This document shows positions 52,388 to 61,255 of a DNA stretch of 64,000 bases, one piece after another. Positions within the stretch are counted from its first letter, which is position 1, and the number at the start of each line of letters is the position of its first letter. The DNA is from UBA668 sp038234785. Its GTDB lineage: Bacteria > Actinomycetota > Acidimicrobiia > Acidimicrobiales > Ilumatobacteraceae. The notes beneath the pieces were generated by a model. The model was given only the letters and a program-made list of their open reading frames with translations, was not told the DNA's origin and searched no databases. Position numbers and translations under genes: made by a program. Location of the stretch: positions 16,742 to 80,741 of the forward strand of contig JBBQTC010000008.1 of the NCBI GenBank assembly GCA_038234785.1, given 5' to 3'.

Positions 52388-53374
52388 ATGATCACGAACG
52401 CCGCCCATCCCCGTCGTGTGGTGATCGTGACGTTCCCCGGCCTGCAGTCGTTGGACGCCATCGGACCACTCGAGGTGTTCACGACTGCGACGCGAATCGC
52501 CCAGCACGAGGGCCGCGGCGCCGGGTACTCCGTCTCGCTCGTCTCGGTCGACGGCGGCGAGGTGCTCAGCGAGAGCGGGCTCTCGATCGGGACCGCGCCG
52601 CTCCCTGATGCCACCGTGGACATCGACACCCTGATGCTCCCTGGCGGCGACGGCGTCCACGTGGCACGCGACGACGCACGACTGATGGCGTGGATCGTCG
52701 CCACCGCGCCGCGATGTCGACGGATCGCCACCGTCTGCACCGGGACGTTCCTGGCGGCGCAGGCCGGGCTGCTCGACGGCCGCACCGTCACCACGCACTG
52801 GGCGCGAGCGCGTCGCCTGGGCGACGAGTTCCCGACGTTGACGGTGGACGCGGACCCGATCTACGTGCGCGACGGCGACGTCTGGACCAGTGCCGGGGTG
52901 ACGGCAGGCATCGACCTCTCGCTCGCACTCGTGGAAGACGACCTGGGCACCGACATCGCCCAGACCGTTGCCCGATGGCTGGTCATGTTCCTCCATCGCC
53001 CCGGCGGACAGACGCAGTTCGCAGCGCCGGTGTGGGTGCCCCGAGCCGAGCGGTCCGCGGTGCGGGCGGTGCAGGCGCTGGTCGAGGCTGCGCCGGGTGG
53101 CGACCACCGCGTGCCGGCGCTCGCTTCCGCCGCGGCGATGAGCGTGCGCCACTTCAGTCGACTGTTCGCCGCCGAAGTCGGTGAGTCCCCCGGCCGCTAC
53201 GTCGAGCGCGTCCGGGTGGAGGCGGCCCGTCGCGACCTGGAGACCACGGGCGACACACTCGACGTGATCGCCGCCCGCCTCGGCTTCGGCACCGCGGAGA
53301 CCATGCGGCGCTCGTTCCAGCGCCGCCTCGGGGTCGCCCCCGATTCCTACCGTCGGCGCTTCCGCGTCGCCTGA
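52388..53374 (+). CDS. GlxA-type AraC-family regulator (GATase1-like + HTH)
   Basis: 328 residues. The N-terminal DJ-1/PfpI-like domain (1 to about 190) has TVCTGTFLAAQAGLLDGR, the nucleophile-elbow Cys, and the C-terminal AraC domain contains two helix-turn-helices: ALASAAAMSVRHFSRLFAAE and DVIAARLGFGTAETMRRSFQ, ending GVAPDSYRRRF. Such regulators sense small molecules through the DJ-1-like part. The next gene encodes a free-standing homologue of that part, a likely target. Confidence 0.93.
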   Translation: MITNAAHPRRVVIVTFPGLQSLDAIGPLEVFTTATRIAQHEGRGAGYSVSLVSVDGGEVLSESGLSIGTAPLPDATVDIDTLMLPGGDGVHVARDDARLMAWIVATAPRCRRIATVCTGTFLAAQAGLLDGRTVTTHWARARRLGDEFPTLTVDADPIYVRDGDVWTSAGVTAGIDLSLALVEDDLGTDIAQTVARWLVMFLHRPGGQTQFAAPVWVPRAERSAVRAVQALVEAAPGGDHRVPALASAAAMSVRHFSRLFAAEVGESPGRYVERVRVEAARRDLETTGDTLDVIAARLGFGTAETMRRSFQRRLGVAPDSYRRRFRVA

Positions 53375-53404
53375 CCCCGATCGACCGATTCGAAAGGACC
53401 CACC

Positions 53405-54052
53405 ATGCAGGTCGTCATCCCGCTGTTCCCGAAGTTCACCGCCCTCGACGGCATCGGCCCGTACGAGGTGCTGCAACGCATCCCGTCGATCGACGTGACG
53501 TTCATCGCCCATCAACGCGGTGAGGTCCGCAGCGAGAACGGCTTCCTCGGGATCACCGCCGACGGTACGTTCGAGGACTTCCCGCACCCGGACGTGATCG
53601 TCTTCCCCGGCGGGGTCGGGAGCCGTCCCCTCCAGCACGACGAGCGGGTGCTCCACTGGGTGCGGACGGCGCACGAGACGACGTCGTTCACGACGTCGGT
53701 GTGCACCGGGTCGCTGGTGCTGGGCGCGGCCGGCCTCCTCGCCGGGCTGACGGCCACGACGCACTGGGCGTGCTATCCGGAACTGGAAGCCCACGGTGCC
53801 GCAGCTGTCGCCGACCGCGTTGTCGAGCACCTGGATCGACGGATCATCACCGCGGCCGGCGTGTCGAGCGGCATCGACATGGCGCTGCGGCTCGTCGAAC
53901 TGCTCGTGGACCGCACTGCGGCCCAGGCGGCCCAGCTGATGATCGAGTACGACCCGCAGCCGCCGTTCGACTGCGGCAGCATGGCCAAGGCCAGCGCGAG
54001 CGGCGACGCCGTCGTCAACCGCGTGATCGAGTACGCCCAGCTGCGTCAGTGA
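53405..54052 (+). CDS. DJ-1/PfpI family protein (isonitrile hydratase-like)
   Basis: 215 residues with AGGA eight bases before ATG. LFPKFTALDGIGPYEVLQ and VSSGIDMALRLVELL are typical of the isonitrile hydratase/ThiJ branch, and the elbow VCTGSLVLGAAGLL provides Cys100 with acid Asp15 near the N-terminus. The enzyme activity is plausible but unproven. Co-directional with the GlxA-type regulator, 30 nt apart. Confidence 0.9.
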   Translation: MQVVIPLFPKFTALDGIGPYEVLQRIPSIDVTFIAHQRGEVRSENGFLGITADGTFEDFPHPDVIVFPGGVGSRPLQHDERVLHWVRTAHETTSFTTSVCTGSLVLGAAGLLAGLTATTHWACYPELEAHGAAAVADRVVEHLDRRIITAAGVSSGIDMALRLVELLVDRTAAQAAQLMIEYDPQPPFDCGSMAKASASGDAVVNRVIEYAQLRQ

Positions 54053-54056
54053 CCTG

Positions 54057-54782
54057 CTACACCGATGTGGCGCAGAAGGTGTCGCCCTGGGGCAACGACT
54101 GCAGCGTGCTCACGTCGGCGTCGCCGTAGAGGGCCGAGAGCATGCCCTTGACCATCCCCCGGTCGACCGCGCAGATGACCGGGTGCTCGATGGCCACGTC
54201 GCCGAAGGGGCAGTGGTTGTTGATGATCCGTAGCTGGTTGTTGCGCTGGTCGGCGTGCGCCGCGAATCCGTGGGCGGTGAGCGCGTCAGCAACAGCCTGC
54301 ATCGCTGACCGCAGGCTGCGTTGGCCGGCGGCGAGGTCGGGGCCGGTCATGCCCTGGGCCATCGCTCGGCCGTACTCCTGACCGACCTCTTCGGCCATGG
54401 CCTCGGCGTGTTCGCGAGGCAGGAGTCGCAGCGCCCGGCCGAGGAGTGACAGCACGAGGTCGTCGCTGTGCACGGGCATGTTGGTGGTGGCTTCCACCTT
54501 CGCGTCGGCCGGCACCCGGTAGTGCTTGCTGGGCCGACCCGCGCCGGCGCCCTCTGCTCGTTCGATGACGACCTCGAGGTACCCGCCCGCCGACAGCTTG
54601 TCGAGGTGATGGCGGGCGACGTTGGGATGGACGCCGAACTGCTCGGCGACCTGGGCGGCCGTGACGCCGGTCTCCCGCTCGCGAGCCATGAGGTAGATGC
54701 CCCGCCGTGTGGGATCCCCGAACGCGTTGGTGATCGCGGACACGGTGCTGGTGAACGACGGAGAGGGCGAGTTCACGGTCAC
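54057..54782 (-). CDS. SufR-like iron-sulfur helix-turn-helix regulator
   Basis: 241 residues from GTG 54782, leaderless with TAGAAT 6 nt before. The winged helix (GDPTRRGIYLMARE, VTAAQVAEQFGVHPNVARHHL) is followed by a coiled central region and cysteines near the C-terminus: INNHCPFGD, HPVICAVDRGM and TFCATSV, a cluster-ligand set like that of SufR. SufR represses Fe-S assembly genes when its cluster is intact. The divergent neighbour is the Fe-S carrier Mrp, and a palindrome covers its -10. Confidence 0.82.
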   Translation of the reverse strand: MTVNSPSPSFTSTVSAITNAFGDPTRRGIYLMARERETGVTAAQVAEQFGVHPNVARHHLDKLSAGGYLEVVIERAEGAGAGRPSKHYRVPADAKVEATTNMPVHSDDLVLSLLGRALRLLPREHAEAMAEEVGQEYGRAMAQGMTGPDLAAGQRSLRSAMQAVADALTAHGFAAHADQRNNQLRIINNHCPFGDVAIEHPVICAVDRGMVKGMLSALYGDADVSTLQSLPQGDTFCATSV

Positions 54783-54788
54783 GCCGAT

Positions 54789-54814
54789 ATTCTACCTATG
54801 CGCGTAGTGGTAAT
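54789..54814. promoter_or_regulatory. Imperfect palindrome in the SufR-like/Mrp intergenic region
   Basis: ATT-n4-CTATGCGCGTAG-n4-AAT style dyad: the core CTATGCGCGTAG (54796-54807) is symmetric except for one pair, and ATT/AAT flank it. The minus-strand -10 TAGAAT of the regulator gene (54789-54794) lies inside the dyad, so autorepression is plausible. Confidence 0.5.
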
Positions 54815-54850
54815 TCCTGCACGCACCCCACCGTCGACCCGGAGGCCGCC

Positions 54851-56008
54851 ATGCCGTCACCCACCGAAGCGCAGATCATCGACGTCCTCCGGCCGGTGGA
54901 GGATCCCGAGCTGCGCCGCAGCATCGTCGACCTCGGCATGGTGCAGGGCGTTCAGATCGGCGGTGACGGCCGGGTGCAGGTCCAGATCCTGCTGACGATC
55001 GCGGGGTGCCCGCTGCGCAACGAGATCCAGAACCGGGTCACCGGCGCGATCACGGCACTCCCCGGTGTCGAGGGCGTCACGCTCGACTTCGCGGTGATGA
55101 ACGACGAGCAGCGGGCGTTCGTCCGCTCGCAGATGGGTGGCGGGCAGGACCATGCGGGGCACGACCATTCGCCACAAGGCGGCCACGGCCACGCCGAGGG
55201 CAAGGCGGTCCCGTTCAACGAGCCCGGCAACAAGACCCGGCCCCTGCTGATCTCCAGTGGCAAGGGCGGCGTGGGAAAGAGCAGCGTCACCGTCAACCTC
55301 GCCGTCGCGCTCGCCAGCCAGGGCTACAGCGTGGGCGTCGTCGACGCCGACATCTACGGCTACTCCATCCCGCGCATGCTCGGCACCGACCGCGACCCCG
55401 TCGTCATCGACGACATGCTCGTGCCGCCCGAGGCCAACGGCGTGCGCTGCATCTCCATCGGCTACTTCGTTCCCGAGGGACAGGCGGTCATCTGGCGTGG
55501 GCCGATGCTGCACAAGGCGCTCGAGCAGTTCCTCGCCGACGTGTTCTGGGACGACCCCGACTTCCTGCTCATCGACATGCCCCCGGGCACCGGCGACATC
55601 GCGCTCAGCCTCAGTCAGTACCTCCCGCGCGGCGAGGTGTACGTCGTCACCACACCGCAGCCGGCGGCGCAGAAGGTCGCCCGCCTGTCGGCGGCGATGG
55701 CGCAGAAGGTGAACCTGCCTGTGAAGGGCATCATCGAGAACATGAGCTGGTTCACCGGCAACGACGGGAAGCGCTACGAGATCTTCGGCGCCGGCGGCGG
55801 CCAGGAGCTCGCCGACGAGCTCGGCGTGCCGCTGCTCGGTCAGCTCCCGCTCGTCCAGGAGCTGCGTGAAGGCGGCGACGACGGTCATCCGATCACCGTC
55901 ACGCACCCCGACAGCGAAGTTGCCAAGGCGTTCCAGACCATCGCCACCCGGATCGCCACCGAGATGAAGCCGAAGAAGATCTTCAGCGCGGCGCTCAAGG
56001 TCAACTGA
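54851..56008 (+). CDS. Mrp/ApbC-type iron-sulfur carrier ATPase with His-rich linker
   Basis: 385 residues, with GGAGG five bases before ATG. An N-terminal DUF59/MIP18-like domain (1 to about 95) with AGCPLRNEIQNRV is joined to the P-loop domain by a His-rich linker (HAGHDH and GHGHAEG, about 97-118). SGKGGVGKSSVTVNLAVALA is the deviant Walker A near 136-155. ENMSWFTGNDGKRYEIFG lacks the CxxC found in this position in many Mrp proteins, as in several actinobacterial members. It loads or carries [4Fe-4S] clusters. Confidence 0.93.
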   Translation: MPSPTEAQIIDVLRPVEDPELRRSIVDLGMVQGVQIGGDGRVQVQILLTIAGCPLRNEIQNRVTGAITALPGVEGVTLDFAVMNDEQRAFVRSQMGGGQDHAGHDHSPQGGHGHAEGKAVPFNEPGNKTRPLLISSGKGGVGKSSVTVNLAVALASQGYSVGVVDADIYGYSIPRMLGTDRDPVVIDDMLVPPEANGVRCISIGYFVPEGQAVIWRGPMLHKALEQFLADVFWDDPDFLLIDMPPGTGDIALSLSQYLPRGEVYVVTTPQPAAQKVARLSAAMAQKVNLPVKGIIENMSWFTGNDGKRYEIFGAGGGQELADELGVPLLGQLPLVQELREGGDDGHPITVTHPDSEVAKAFQTIATRIATEMKPKKIFSAALKVN

Positions 56009-56795
56009 CTCGGCGGTAGGTGCGCAGCACCATGTCGACATCCACCGAGATGAGCTCGGCCGACACCCGTGCCCGGCGCTCCTCGGTCGCGCTCCACCAG
56101 TAGGGCGTCATCTGCAGCAGGTCTCGGCGCAACTCTGCGTCGGCGAGATCGACGTGGAACCGGATCGACTCCTCCGTCGAGGGCGGCAGGCCGTCATCGT
56201 CGTCCTGATGTGGCCGAGGCGTGTCGTAGAGCAACGCTTTGAGCGATGCGAGGTGGTCGGGGCCGGGCGTCACCACGACCAGCACTCCCCCGGGCCTCAG
56301 CACGCGCAGCAGCTCGTCGAACGGACGCGGCGAGAACACGTCGATGACCGCGTCGAACACGCCGTCGTCGAAGGGCAGCCGGTACGACGACGCAACCGCG
56401 AACGTGCACGACGGGTGACGGCGCGCCGCAGCGCGCACGGCCACCTTGGAGATGTCGATGCCCCAGCCCTCGGCACCAGCGGCGCACGCGCGGGCGAGGT
56501 AGGTGCCCTCGCCGCAACCGGCGTCGAGCACGGTCGCGGCGCCGGTGGACGCGACCGTCGAGGCGACCGCGTCGATGATCGGGTCGTAGCAGCCGGCATC
56601 GAACACCGCTCTGCGGGCGCGCACCATCGAGTCGTCGTCGCCGCTCGGTCCACCGGCAACGCGTCCGCCCGGAAGAAGGTTGACGTATCTCTCGCGCGCG
56701 CGGTCGAACTCGTGGCCCGCCGGGCACGACCACGTACGCTCGGTCGAGGTGAGCGGTTGGCCGCAGTGGGGGCACCGGAAGGTCACCGTCGACAT
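56001..56795 (-). CDS. RlmA-like 23S rRNA guanine-N1 methyltransferase family
   Basis: 264 residues from ATG 56795; the frame to 57383 upstream is antisense. An N-terminal zinc ribbon (CPHCGQPL and CPAGHEFDRA) and the YVNLLPGG motif identify the RlmA group. The SAM-binding motif VLDAGCGEGTYLARA is near 93-107 and SSYRLPFDDGVFDAVIDVFSP is motif IV. RlmA enzymes modify G745/G748 of 23S rRNA; the exact base cannot be read. The stop overlaps that of mrp by 8 nt. Confidence 0.92.
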   Translation of the reverse strand: MSTVTFRCPHCGQPLTSTERTWSCPAGHEFDRARERYVNLLPGGRVAGGPSGDDDSMVRARRAVFDAGCYDPIIDAVASTVASTGAATVLDAGCGEGTYLARACAAGAEGWGIDISKVAVRAAARRHPSCTFAVASSYRLPFDDGVFDAVIDVFSPRPFDELLRVLRPGGVLVVVTPGPDHLASLKALLYDTPRPHQDDDDGLPPSTEESIRFHVDLADAELRRDLLQMTPYWWSATEERRARVSAELISVDVDMVLRTYRRVS

Positions 56796-56822
56796 CGACA
56801 CGAGTATCACAGGGGGAACGGC

Positions 56823-58055
56823 ATGCAGGTCGACATCGCAGGCACGGGGTTCGACGCTGCGAGGTTGCAGCGCATCGGCGAGCATCTCGAAACCCGGTAC
56901 ATCGAACCGGGCAAGATCGCCGGAGCCCAGGTCGCCGTCGGCCGCCACGGCAAGGTGGCGTATCACCACACGTTCGGCCGGCGCGACATGGAGCGTGATG
57001 TGCCCCTGACCGAGGACACGATCTTCCGGATCTACTCGATGACCAAGCCGCTCACGTCGATCGCGCTGATGCAGCTGTTCGAGCGGGGGATGTTCCAGCT
57101 CGACGATCCGGTGGCCCGGTTCTATCCGTCGTGGCGGGATCATCAGGTGTGGGTGTCGGGCGAGGGCGAGTCGATGGTGACCGAACCGGCGCACCGGCCG
57201 GTGTCGTTCCGCGACCTGTTGAGCCACACGGGCGGCCTCACGTACGGCGGCGTGCTGCCCGGCATGGGTGTGCAGCACCCCATCGACCTGATCTACCAGT
57301 CGCACCGGATCCGCAGCGTCGGCGTCCACACCTCGATGGACGAGTTCATGGAGAAGCTCGCGCTCGTGCCGCTGCGTTTCCAACCCGGCACGGCCTACCA
57401 GTACTCACTGTCGACCGACGCCTGCGGTGCCCTGGTCGAGCGGATCTCGGGCGTGCCGTTCGCCGAGTATCTGCAGGAGCACATCCTCGACCCGTTGGGG
57501 ATGGTCGACACGTCGTTCCAGGTCGCTCCCGAGAACGTGCATCGCTTCGCCGCCAACTACTCACGGAACCCCGACAAGACGACACGGTTGCTCGACGATC
57601 CGCTCGACAGCAACTACATCCGTCCGCCGTCGTTCGTGTCGGGCGGCGGCGGTCTCACCGGCACGGTCGCCGACTACACCCGATTCTGCGAGATGCTGCG
57701 CCGCGGCGGCGAGCTCGACGGCCACCGCATCATCGGACCACGCACGCTCGATCTGATGCGGCTCAACCATCTGCCCGGCGGCAAGGACCTCGCCGCGCTC
57801 GATGTGGAGCTGCTGACGCTGTACGGCAACGTCGGGGTGGGGTTCGGCCTCGGGTTCGCGAGCACGATCGACCAGGTCGCCACCGGTGCGCTGACCCGCG
57901 GCGACTACTACTGGGGCGGCGCCGCGTCAACGGTGTTCTGGGTGGACCCGATCGAGGATCTGTGGGTCGTGTTCATGACCCAGCTGATGCCGTCGGCGTC
58001 GTTCGACTTCCGCGGCCAGCTACGCAGCCTCATCTACGCGGCGATCACGGACTGA
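56823..58055 (+). CDS. Serine hydrolase of the beta-lactamase/DD-peptidase (class C) fold
   Basis: 410 residues from ATG 56823, with AGGGGG seven bases upstream. The SxxK motif is YSMTKP near 71-76, the second motif YQYSLSTD (Tyr) near 200 and a Gly-rich HGG-like segment WGGAAST near 365. LLSHTGGLTYGG is the common class C/esterase block. No signal peptide is apparent, which fits an intracellular esterase or a D-aminopeptidase rather than a secreted beta-lactamase. Confidence 0.9.
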   Translation: MQVDIAGTGFDAARLQRIGEHLETRYIEPGKIAGAQVAVGRHGKVAYHHTFGRRDMERDVPLTEDTIFRIYSMTKPLTSIALMQLFERGMFQLDDPVARFYPSWRDHQVWVSGEGESMVTEPAHRPVSFRDLLSHTGGLTYGGVLPGMGVQHPIDLIYQSHRIRSVGVHTSMDEFMEKLALVPLRFQPGTAYQYSLSTDACGALVERISGVPFAEYLQEHILDPLGMVDTSFQVAPENVHRFAANYSRNPDKTTRLLDDPLDSNYIRPPSFVSGGGGLTGTVADYTRFCEMLRRGGELDGHRIIGPRTLDLMRLNHLPGGKDLAALDVELLTLYGNVGVGFGLGFASTIDQVATGALTRGDYYWGGAASTVFWVDPIEDLWVVFMTQLMPSASFDFRGQLRSLIYAAITD

Positions 58056-58722
58056 CCGGCAGGTCGGCCAGGAAGCGTTCGATGGCGGCGACGATCTCGG
58101 GAGCGTGGGTCTCCTGCATCGAGTGCTCGCCGCCGGCGATCACTTCGAGGTGCGCGTGCGGCATCTTTCGCTCGAGGTACTGACCCGACGATGTGTACTC
58201 GGGTCGGTCGAGGTCGCCGGCGAGGACCAGAGTGGGCACGGTCATCTCTGCCAGCCGTTCCATCACCACGCTGTCCTCCTGCAGGTTCAGGTTGGTGGCC
58301 TGCAGCGGGACGCCGAAGCGATGGGCGTTGCGCCGCGAGCGCTCGTTCCAGCCCTCGCGCTTGTCGGGGTCGCGGAAACCGGGGCCGGTGTTGAGCACGA
58401 CGATGGCCTTGGTCGCGCCGGGGCGGGTTGCCGCATGGGCAAGTGCGAGGTAGCCGCCGAGCGAGTGCCCGACGAGCACCGCGGGCTCGGACAGCGAGGC
58501 GAGCACCTCGTCGAGATCGGCGAGGGCGGCATCGCGGGTGTACAGCGACTGGTCCTCCGGCACGGGCGACTGGCCATGGCCCAACAGATCGACGGCGACG
58601 ACCTCGTGCCGTTCCTGGAGCAGCGCCATGCACGCATCCCAGGTCGACGTGGACGAGCCGAGTCCGTGGATGAACACGATCGGCGGTGCGCCGGATCCAG
58701 AGCGCTGCACATGAAGTCGCAT
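58045..58722 (-). CDS. Alpha/beta hydrolase
   Basis: 225 residues from ATG 58722, leaderless with TAGGGT 8 nt before; the upstream extension to 58833 lacks family similarity. IVFIHGLGSSTSTW is the oxyanion loop, LVGHSLGGYLAL the nucleophile elbow, DLDRPEY the acid region and GGEHSMQE the His. Members include esterases, haloperoxidases and C-C hydrolases; no closer assignment can be made. It ends within the last bases of the convergent serine hydrolase gene. Confidence 0.92.
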   Translation of the reverse strand: MRLHVQRSGSGAPPIVFIHGLGSSTSTWDACMALLQERHEVVAVDLLGHGQSPVPEDQSLYTRDAALADLDEVLASLSEPAVLVGHSLGGYLALAHAATRPGATKAIVVLNTGPGFRDPDKREGWNERSRRNAHRFGVPLQATNLNLQEDSVVMERLAEMTVPTLVLAGDLDRPEYTSSGQYLERKMPHAHLEVIAGGEHSMQETHAPEIVAAIERFLADLPVSP

Positions 58723-58769
58723 GTCGTGCGACCCTAGCGACCGACCCCAGGGCCGCTCATCATGGACGC

Positions 58770-59300
58770 GTGCGCAGGACCTTGCTCGTTCTCGTGGCGA
58801 CGGTGGTCGCGACCGCACTCGTGTGGTGGGCACTGGACGTGTTCGGAGCTCGCAGCGCGTGGTTCGCGTTCCTCGTCGTCTGGCTGCCGATGGTCTGGCT
58901 GGGCACGATCAGTCGTCTGGTGACGCCCCGTCTGCCCGCCCGCTTCCACACCCTGCGCGCGTTCGAGCGAGGCGGCCGCGTGTACGAGCTCCTCGGCGTC
59001 CGCGTCGTCAAACGTCTGTTGCGTCGTGGGCCGATGGCCGCGTTCAACCCTGGACTTCACCTGCCGACCGAGCCGACGCCGGAGCGCATCGCCCTGCTCG
59101 ACCAGCGCATGCGAGACGCCGAGGCCAGCCACACGATCCTGCTGGTGGCGACGCTGGTCGTCGTCGCCCACGCGGCCCTGCGCGGGTGGTGGGCCGCAGC
59201 GGGACTGACATTGCTGTTCGACGTGCTCCTCAACGGCTACCCGGTGATGCTGCAGCGGTACAACCGGGTCCTGCTGCACCGTCGCTTCGACCCATCGTGA
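58770..59300 (+). CDS. Membrane protein resembling the CrtO-type acyltransferase family
   Basis: 176 residues from GTG 58770. Two N-terminal helices (LLVLVATVVATALVWWAL; FAFLVVWLPMVWLGTIS) and two near the C-terminus flank a conserved segment, YELLGVRVVKRLLRRGPMAA, and the family ending GYPVMLQRYNRVLLHRRF. This pattern matches glycosyl-4,4-diaponeurosporenoate acyltransferase (CrtO) homologues, which are widespread outside carotenoid clusters. No carotenoid genes are nearby, so an acyltransferase function is only a family label. Confidence 0.65.
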   Translation: MRRTLLVLVATVVATALVWWALDVFGARSAWFAFLVVWLPMVWLGTISRLVTPRLPARFHTLRAFERGGRVYELLGVRVVKRLLRRGPMAAFNPGLHLPTEPTPERIALLDQRMRDAEASHTILLVATLVVVAHAALRGWWAAAGLTLLFDVLLNGYPVMLQRYNRVLLHRRFDPS

Positions 59301-59331
59301 GCGTCAGGAGTCGGCACTACGGTTGCTGGGC

Positions 59332-60507
59332 ATGACAGAGATCGGCACGGACTGGCGGGTGGTCGATGGCGTTGCGACGGCGTGGTTCGGCGCGCCGTCG
59401 CTGATCGAAGGGGCTGCGCTGGCGGGGCGCGTGGTGGACCTCTCGGCCGAACTCGTGGTCGATCTACGCGCGACCGGCGTGCGGGTGCGCGTTGCCTCGG
59501 GCGAGCACGCCGAGGCGGTGTCGGTGGCCGCGCGGGATCTCGGGCTCGTCGCAGACCCTTCCGTGCTGCAGCAGCTGCACGTCGTGTTCGAATCCCCGAA
59601 CCAGACCGACGTGACGCGGTTCTGGCGGCGCGCGCTCGATTTCGTGCCTGGGGAGGACGGCGGTCTGGTCGATCCGTTGCGGCGCGATCCCGCGATACGG
59701 ATCCGGCAGTCGACCGAGCCGCGGCCGCTTCGAAACCGAATTCACCTCGACGTCGTGCGCCCGGCTGCGGCGGTCGAGCAGGCGCGTCTCGGCGAGGCAT
59801 CCGGACCGTACGGGGTCTGCCACATCGACCCCGACGGCAACGAGGTCGACCTGGTACCGGGTGAGGCGCTCGGCGACACGGCCGGGACTGCCGACTGGCA
59901 GGCGGTGTTCAGCGCGATGGCGTGCTATCGAACCACCTCGACGACGCAGCAACGTGACCTCGCCACCGCAGTAGCGGCGCTCGCCGACCACGCGGGCTTC
60001 CCACTGCTGATCGACCTGCGCCCCGGGCTCGTGATCATCGACAGCGGCAAGGATCAGTGGGAGGGCGACGTCCACGGCCTCGAGCTCGACTTCAGCGACC
60101 TCGCCCACGACATCCAGACCGCTGCCCGCGACCTCGGGGCCACCGCGGATCCGGGTCTGCCGCGCTTCGTTCAACTCTTCCTCGACGCCGCCGACGTCGC
60201 CGCAGTCCGCGCGTTCTGGATGGCCGCGCTCGGGTACACCGGCGACCCGCGATCTGGGGTCACCGACATCCACGATGCACGGCGACTCAACCCGGTGGTG
60301 GTGTTCCAGGAACTCGATGCTGTGGAGACGGAGCGACGTCGCCAATGCAACCGCATCCAATTCGAGCTCGCGGTGCCAGCGGACCTCGCGCCGACGCACC
60401 TCTCTACGACCATCGCTGCCGGTGGCCGGCTCCTCGACGAGTCGGAGAATCGCTGGCGGCTGGCCGACCCCGAAGGCAACTTGCTGGTCATCGTCGGCGG
60501 GGCATGA
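59332..60507 (+). CDS. Tandem (pterin-4a-carbinolamine dehydratase-like + VOC) repeat protein
   Basis: 391 residues, leaderless with TACGGT 8 nt before ATG. The protein is two related halves. Half 1: a PCD-like segment (WRVVDGVATAWFGA, then AVSVAARDLGLVADP), then a glyoxalase-like VOC segment (LQQLHVVFESP, ending GVCHIDPDGNEVDLVPG). Half 2 repeats the order: WQAVFSAM, IQTAARDLGATADPG, FVQLFLDAADVAAVRAFW, then RWRLADPEGNLLVIVG. PCD active-site His residues are not evident, and several VOC metal ligands are unclear, so catalysis is doubtful. It may bind a small molecule. Confidence 0.75.
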   Translation: MTEIGTDWRVVDGVATAWFGAPSLIEGAALAGRVVDLSAELVVDLRATGVRVRVASGEHAEAVSVAARDLGLVADPSVLQQLHVVFESPNQTDVTRFWRRALDFVPGEDGGLVDPLRRDPAIRIRQSTEPRPLRNRIHLDVVRPAAAVEQARLGEASGPYGVCHIDPDGNEVDLVPGEALGDTAGTADWQAVFSAMACYRTTSTTQQRDLATAVAALADHAGFPLLIDLRPGLVIIDSGKDQWEGDVHGLELDFSDLAHDIQTAARDLGATADPGLPRFVQLFLDAADVAAVRAFWMAALGYTGDPRSGVTDIHDARRLNPVVVFQELDAVETERRRQCNRIQFELAVPADLAPTHLSTTIAAGGRLLDESENRWRLADPEGNLLVIVGGA

Positions 60508-60649
60508 GCTCGCTCACATCGGCGAACGTTGCCCGAATTCGGTAGCACTGCGGCCGCGTTCCAGTTCGGCGCAGATCCCACAGCGCGATCCGAACAAGCA
60601 GGGCTCAGCCGTGAAATCGCCGCTTCGTGCATGGAGTCGAGGTGACATC

Positions 60650-61255
60650 ATGCCGGCTATGAGCTTCCGAGACGAGGGGGTCGAGCCAGCGGACGGATTC
60701 ATCCGTGACGGGTTCGTCGTTCGACCACTTGTACCGTCCGATGTGGTGCTCGACCACGACGCCGTGATGGCGAGTCGTGAGTTCCTCTACCACTGGGAAC
60801 AAGACCCTCCGTACCCGCCGGAGCACTTCTCTGTCGAGGACAACCTGCAAGATCTCGTGCGGATGGACAACGAGCAGCGCAACGGAACCAGGTACACCTA
60901 CACCGTCATGAATGCCAGTGAGACCCAGGTTCTCGGGTGCATCTACCTGGCACCCAAGGACGACCGCATGTATCGGACTGCAAGAGTGACATCGCACGAC
61001 GGCACCGAGCTGTCCTCCGTCGACGCCACGGTCGCGTTCTGGGTACGCCCATCAACGTGGAAGGACGGCTTTGAGCGTCTCTTGCTCGAGGCGATCCTCG
61101 GCTGGCTACGGGATCAGTGGTCGTTCGAGCGTGCAGTGATCGTGACCAATGAGAAGCTCGACCACCAGATCGCAACGATCGAGTCCCTTGGCCTGCCCCG
61201 GCGCTTCGACTACGACCGAGACCGGGACATGTACACGTCCCACGCCTACGCGTGA
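60650..61255 (+). CDS. GNAT-like acetyltransferase
   Basis: 201 residues from ATG 60650 (AGGTG seven bases before). FVVRPLVPSDVVLDHDAV, VLGCIYLAPKD and FWVRPSTWKDGFERLLLEAI follow the GNAT strand-helix order, with the CoA-binding loop less glycine-rich than usual. The last blocks, IESLGLPRRFDYDRD, end the fold. Substrate unknown. The 142 bp upstream (60508-60649) show no feature. Confidence 0.7.
   Translation: MPAMSFRDEGVEPADGFIRDGFVVRPLVPSDVVLDHDAVMASREFLYHWEQDPPYPPEHFSVEDNLQDLVRMDNEQRNGTRYTYTVMNASETQVLGCIYLAPKDDRMYRTARVTSHDGTELSSVDATVAFWVRPSTWKDGFERLLLEAILGWLRDQWSFERAVIVTNEKLDHQIATIESLGLPRRFDYDRDRDMYTSHAYA

Noticed and set aside
52031..53830. 599-residue extension of the DUF3107 frame
   Set aside because: Antisense to the GlxA-type regulator and DJ-1 genes; DUF3107 proteins are under 80 residues.
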